The notes below the pieces were generated by a model that was not told where the DNA came from, searched no databases, and saw only the letters and a list, made by a program, of their open reading frames with translations. Shown piece after piece: positions 52,101 to 58,100 of a stretch of DNA of 64,000 nucleotides. Within the stretch, counting starts at the first letter, position 1. Each line of letters starts with the position of its first letter. The DNA comes from Clusia tigrina (lineage: Eukaryota > Arthropoda > Insecta > Diptera > Clusiidae), in the NCBI GenBank assembly GCA_920105625.2, contig OV050030.1:26134016-26198015 (forward strand), in the 5' to 3' direction. Both the position numbers and the translations under genes were made by a program.

Positions 52101-55100
52101 TAGAATAATTTAAATTTTAGTCCCGAAAGTTCCTTATATGGAAAATGGGCTTGTGGTTTCTCTGATGAACCCTAGTCCAAGTTGGCTGATTACACTGTCC
52201 ACATGATGCTTCTCATAAAAGTTGGTCCATATATCTCTAATAGATCTTAAGTTATGAATATTTGTTAATAGTGGGCGTGGCAATTAATATATTCCGCCCA
52301 CTTTTTTCATAGTGTTTAATTAGGAGCCACATCTAGACAATTAATTATCTCAGTATTCCACCAATTGGACGAAGTTATAGTCAATTTAAAACGGTAAAAA
52401 GTTGTATATATGGGAAATAGGCGTGGTCTATGTCCAAATTACTCCATACTTGGTTATTGCAAATAAATATTTGTCTTAATAGAGAGGTACCCATCTCAGG
52501 ATCCCAATCATTTATAGCTCGGTTAGTTGAATTAAAAACTTATGCTCTCATAACAAGCCTCATCACTATACCATATCTAGTTCCAACAGATATTTGAAAT
52601 AAAACAGTATCCTTGTGGGAACCAAGATCCTCCCCCACCTAATTTTTTCAACAAAGTTTCTCAGATATTCCAAATCAACTATTGTTTTCGTAGGAGAGTT
52701 ACAATGATCATAATTAGGTACACCTTTTACTGGATGAGTGGAATTGAAGAACTTCTAATCTCATACAAAATTCCATCTGTGCATTACATCGTACAAGCTC
52801 GTATTATCCCAGATATTACAAATCAGATACAGGGTACCACGTTTACTTTTGTAATTCCAGTAACTTTTTGCTCCGTGAGATGAGATGCTCTTCTACTAGA
52901 ATCCACCATTCTACCTAGCGTACTTTCATAGACCACATGTTTTGCTTGTAGGTTCACGCTCATAATCTCGCTTCCTTTTTTGTCATACGATTTGAGATCC
53001 TATGCTCTCATACAAAATCATCATTATACTATACAATAACATAATGTCATGGTCATGATTCCGCTCATTATTAGCTGAGCCAGTTGAATGGAGAATCTAT
53101 GCCAGATTGCATGATTATACCTTATATACCCGTAGTGTCCCAGAAATTCCAATTATATAATATACTCCTAGGAACAGTGCTTGGTTCATGTTTAGAATCC
53201 CCCTCACTTCGTGGTCTGTGTCTGAAATCGAGAATCTCTATTCTCATGCAAAATTACAACATCACATAGTACCTAAGATATTCCAAATCAAATATACCAC
53301 CTCGGGTTTACTCCTGTGTACTAATCCACCTCACTTTTTGCTTGGTTAATGGAACTGAACACCCCCATAACAACCCCCATAACAAAATATTAAGGTATAT
53401 TTTACGTTAGGAATCATCCAAAGAGGCTTATAAGGTATTTGGAACACATTCATTGGGTAATTTGTACAGTTCTCCAATAGCACATTCCAGAGTTTGTCAA
53501 CAGAATAAAAACTTCCTGGTTCACAGTAGTTCTCTGATTTGTTACTCCACTTTAGACGTTTGTTACTCTGCTTTGGACGTTTGTTACTCTACTTTGGACG
53601 TTTGTTACTCTGCTTTGGTACAAACCAACTTAATAACATGAAGTAAATGTTATAAATATTTTATAGAATTCACTAGAAATGTCGTATTCAATATTTGGGT
53701 GATTCTTCAATACCTTCCAGTTGCCTGCCTAGTGCTTAGTACAGGGACATTTACTCCATCGTCATCATTCGTGTCTATACCGTACTACGAGTAGTTCCGA
53801 AGAATTGTCGTATTCAGTATAACAAGTGAAACACCCAGTTACACAACCCTGCTCTTAACAGTACCTAGATTCTAGGATCCTTGAGATCAAAAGTAAAGAT
53901 CCCCGAGATCAATATCAAAAGACCCCTTAAAATCAAAACCAAATTGCCCCTGACATCAAAATGCAGATCCCGGAGAGTAAAAAGAATCTCTGATATCAAA
54001 ACCAGAGCTTAGAAACGTTCCTAGATTCAGCCACGATAGAGGAATAAAATAATATCCTCCTAGAATCAATAAAGAAGAAAATTTTGGTAAGGTTTTGTAG
54101 TTAAAATGTATCTGATTCTCAGATACTTCGATGTTCTTTTAGGGCTTCGGAAACATTATATTATTCAAGAAAATAATTCTTAGGCAATAATTATATCGTT
54201 GTGATTGAATAAATAGAGCACAGATCATGTTCCAAGGATAGCATAATTGAAACACCGATCATGTTCCAGAGACAGCATGATTGGAGCAAGGATCATGTTC
54301 CAGAGTTAACCTAATTGAAACAAAGAGCATGATCCAAAGATAACATAATTGGAACAAAGGTCATGATCCAGAGATAACATAATTGGAACAAAGGTCATGA
54401 TCCAGAGCTAACAAAATTGAAACAAAGATCATGTTCCAGTGATAACATAATTGGAACAAAGAGCATGATCCAGAGATAACATAATTGGAACGAAGATCAT
54501 GATCCAAAGATAACATAATTGAAACACCGATCATGTTCCAGAGACAGCATGATTGGAGCAAGGATCATGTTCCAGAGTTAACCTAATTGAAACAAAGACC
54601 ATGATCTAGAGATAACATAATTGAAACAAAGACCATGATCTAGAGCTAATATAATTGGAACAAAGGTCATGATCCAGAGCTAACAAAATTGAAACAAAGA
54701 TCATGTTCCAGCGATAACATAATTGGAACAAACATCATATTCCAGAGATAACATAATTGGAACAAAGATCATGTTGCAGATATAATCTAATTGGAACAAA
54801 GAGCATGATCTAGAGATAACATAATTGGAACACGGATCATGTGTCAGAAATAATTTAATTGGAACAAAGATCATAATACAGTCATAACATAATTGAAACA
54901 AAGAGATAACATATTTGGAGTACCGATCATGTTCCAGAGATAACATAATTGGATAATTGCAACAAAGAGCATGTTCCAGAGACAACAAAGATCCGAATTT
55001 TAAATAAAAAATAAATTAAACTCATTAAATCCACACATTAAACAATGAAATACACACTCATTAAAAAGGTAACGTACCTGTCGCATAGGCCGGTTCGATT

Positions 55101-58100
55101 TCTTCCTCAGAATGCATTTGTTGCGTTGGCACTGTCGGAATAGGAACCGGTATCGGCAGACGCTCATAGTGTATACACTCGTGATGATACTGATGATGAT
55201 GGCCGTTATGTATAGTGCCGAGAGCACTGCTGCGACCGCCGCCACTGCCACAACCGTTGAGTCCACTGCCGGCACTACCATGATGGGGGCCACGATGGTG
55301 ACCCTCCATACCGCCGCCGCAGCCACTACCAAAAACGCTGCCACCGCTACCGCCACCCGAATCATCGGTGGTAGTTGTGGTGGTAGCCGTATTGTGGCAA
55401 CGGCTCGAGCAACGTCCCAGCGAGCCGCTGCCTCCACTGTGGTGGCCACATCCACCGCCCAGATGCGCCGTCATGTGGCCAACATGGCCAGCGGCTACCA
55501 TGCCGCCCATGATGGAACCACAACCCTGGCTCGAGTCCGACCCCGAATCATGACCCGGACAAGCGCCAGCCGAGCCGGGTCGTGAACCGATCAAACTCAT
55601 GGTGGAATGCGGCGGCGTTATGGAAGCGGATGTCTGCATGTAGTGATGCGTATACGGATGCGGATGTGGCACATCATAATCGCCGGTATCAATGGTGCCC
55701 GAAAGCATGCCCACACTACCGCTGTTATTCGGTCCGCCAATCAAATGGCCCGTACTGCCCTGCAGACAACCGAGAGAACCATGCGCACTGCCGGGCACAC
55801 CGTGATGGCTGCCGTGGTGACTACTCCCGTGAATGCTGCCGTGAGCGCTGCCGTGAGCGCTACCGCTGCGACTGTGCATGGAAACGCCTCGTGTCAGGGT
55901 ATTATTGGCTGATTGTATCGATGAAACAACAGCACCACGACACAAGATATCCGACAACTGGTTCGCCTGTATACCGAAATATTTGGACTGGAATCAATCA
56001 ATCAAGCGCCAGAGACACAGATCGTATGGCGAGATATTGATGAAGGGTGATGACATACATGTATGCGGCGATAAAGGGAGTCATGCATGCGTGAGTTGAA
56101 TTGTGAGCGAAGGATAATACAAAAAAAAAACAAGTAGAAAGAAATCGTTCATGAAATTTGCTTTTATTTTTTAATATGATCGCTCTAGAATTGTTCAAAG
56201 GTGTGGATTTGTAGTTTTCTATACCTCGATATGAGATTTAAGGAATATTCTTCTAATATATTTAAAATACTAGAATAGAAGAATAGCTTCAAAAAAGCTT
56301 TCTATATTATACCAAGTTTGTTCTGGAACTATACTAAATAAAAATGTTTCACACCAACTGTTTCGTGTTTCAGAAAAAATCTCAATGAAATCTATATTCG
56401 CAAATGTATATTAAAAGAACTGGGGTGTTAGTAACGATGATCTTACAGTACGCATGAACACATAATCAGACCTATTTCTAACGATGATCTTAAAGTATCC
56501 ATGAACACATAAGCAGACCTATTTCTAACGATGATCTTACAGTACCCATGAACACATAATCAGACCTATTTCTAACGATGATCTTAAAGTACCCATGAAC
56601 ACATAATCAGACCTATTTCTAACGATGATCTTGCAGTACCCATGAACACATAATCAGACCTATTTCTAACGATGATCTTACTGTACCCATGAACACATAA
56701 TCAGACCTATTTCTAACGATGATCTTAAAGTATCTATGAACACATAATCAGACCTATTTCTAACGATGATCTTACAGTACCCATGAACACATAATCAGAC
56801 CTATTTCTAACGATGATCTTAAAGTATCTATGAACACATAATCAGACCTATTTCTAACGATGATCTTACAGTACCCATGAACACATAATCAGACCTATTT
56901 CTAACGATGATCTTACAGTACCCATGAACACATAATCAGACCTATTTCTAACGATGATCTTAAAGTACCCATGAACACATAATCAGACCTATTTCTAACG
57001 ATGATCTTACAGTACCCATGAACACATAATCGGAGCTATTGTGAAATCTACCGATCATCGAAATTATTCCCTCTAAATTTGAAATGGAATGGACTTTATT
57101 GGGGGCATATGGATCCCATTTAAATATATATTCCAATCCTGTTCATGGTAGGACTGAGAGTTAATATCTTTCAGTAACTTGGAAGGATTTGAATTTTGAA
57201 AATCATGATCACAGAAAGGCCATCATAGAATATAGTATAGATCTCTAGAGTGGTTCCAAGAAAGCCTAAGAACAGGAGTCAAACTTGTCAAGGAAAAACT
57301 AACAAATTTCAGTAACATCATCTAGGAGACAACTGAAGAGTTATCCAACCCAGAAGATCCTCATGATTTGATTCCCACTCTCAAAAGAGCCTAAGAGCAG
57401 GGATCAAACTTGTCTACGAAAAACTCACAAATTTCATTATCATCATCAAAGAGGCTTTCAACTGAAGAGTTATCCACCCAAGAAGATACTCATGATTTGA
57501 TCCACTCTCAAAAGAGCCTAAGAACAGGAATCAAACTTGTCAAGGAAAAACTCACAAATTTCATTAACATCATCCAGGACGCTTACAACTGAAGAGTTAT
57601 CCAACCAAGAAGATCCTCATGACTCCATTCCTGCTCTTAGAGTTAGTAATAGGGATACATCATAGATCTGACACCACTTTTGCTCACCATACTCTCAGTT
57701 ATCCTGAAGTAAAGCTATCTTTGTAGTTGATGGGAACTTCTAGAACTCAATAGAACGTCTTACAACAACTTGAGCTATTTGAATTTCTCCGACACTCCCT
57801 ACAATTTAGTCTCACTAAACACTTCCATCCAACACGCCACTAAGGTGTCTCCAGCAAGGACACTATAAGCGCTTTCATAAATCACGAAATTAGTGTTTGG
57901 CGTTTGAACACCCAGAACAATTATACACATGGCTGTAGGCTAAGCACTTCATATATGCATTTATCTTAAAAAGCAGGACGATAGCGATACTGAGGCGATC
58001 TAAAGTGTCATCATCCTGCCAACATCGCATCCGTATCTGTGCGCGCTCCTTTGTGCCCATCTCCATAACAGCGTAAGCAGAACATTGTGAAATGTTTATG

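Noticed and set aside
55112..56040. + strand frames of 101-157 codons over exon N2
   Set aside because: They are antisense shadows of the GC-rich N2 exon; the - strand frame has matching splice sites and phases.
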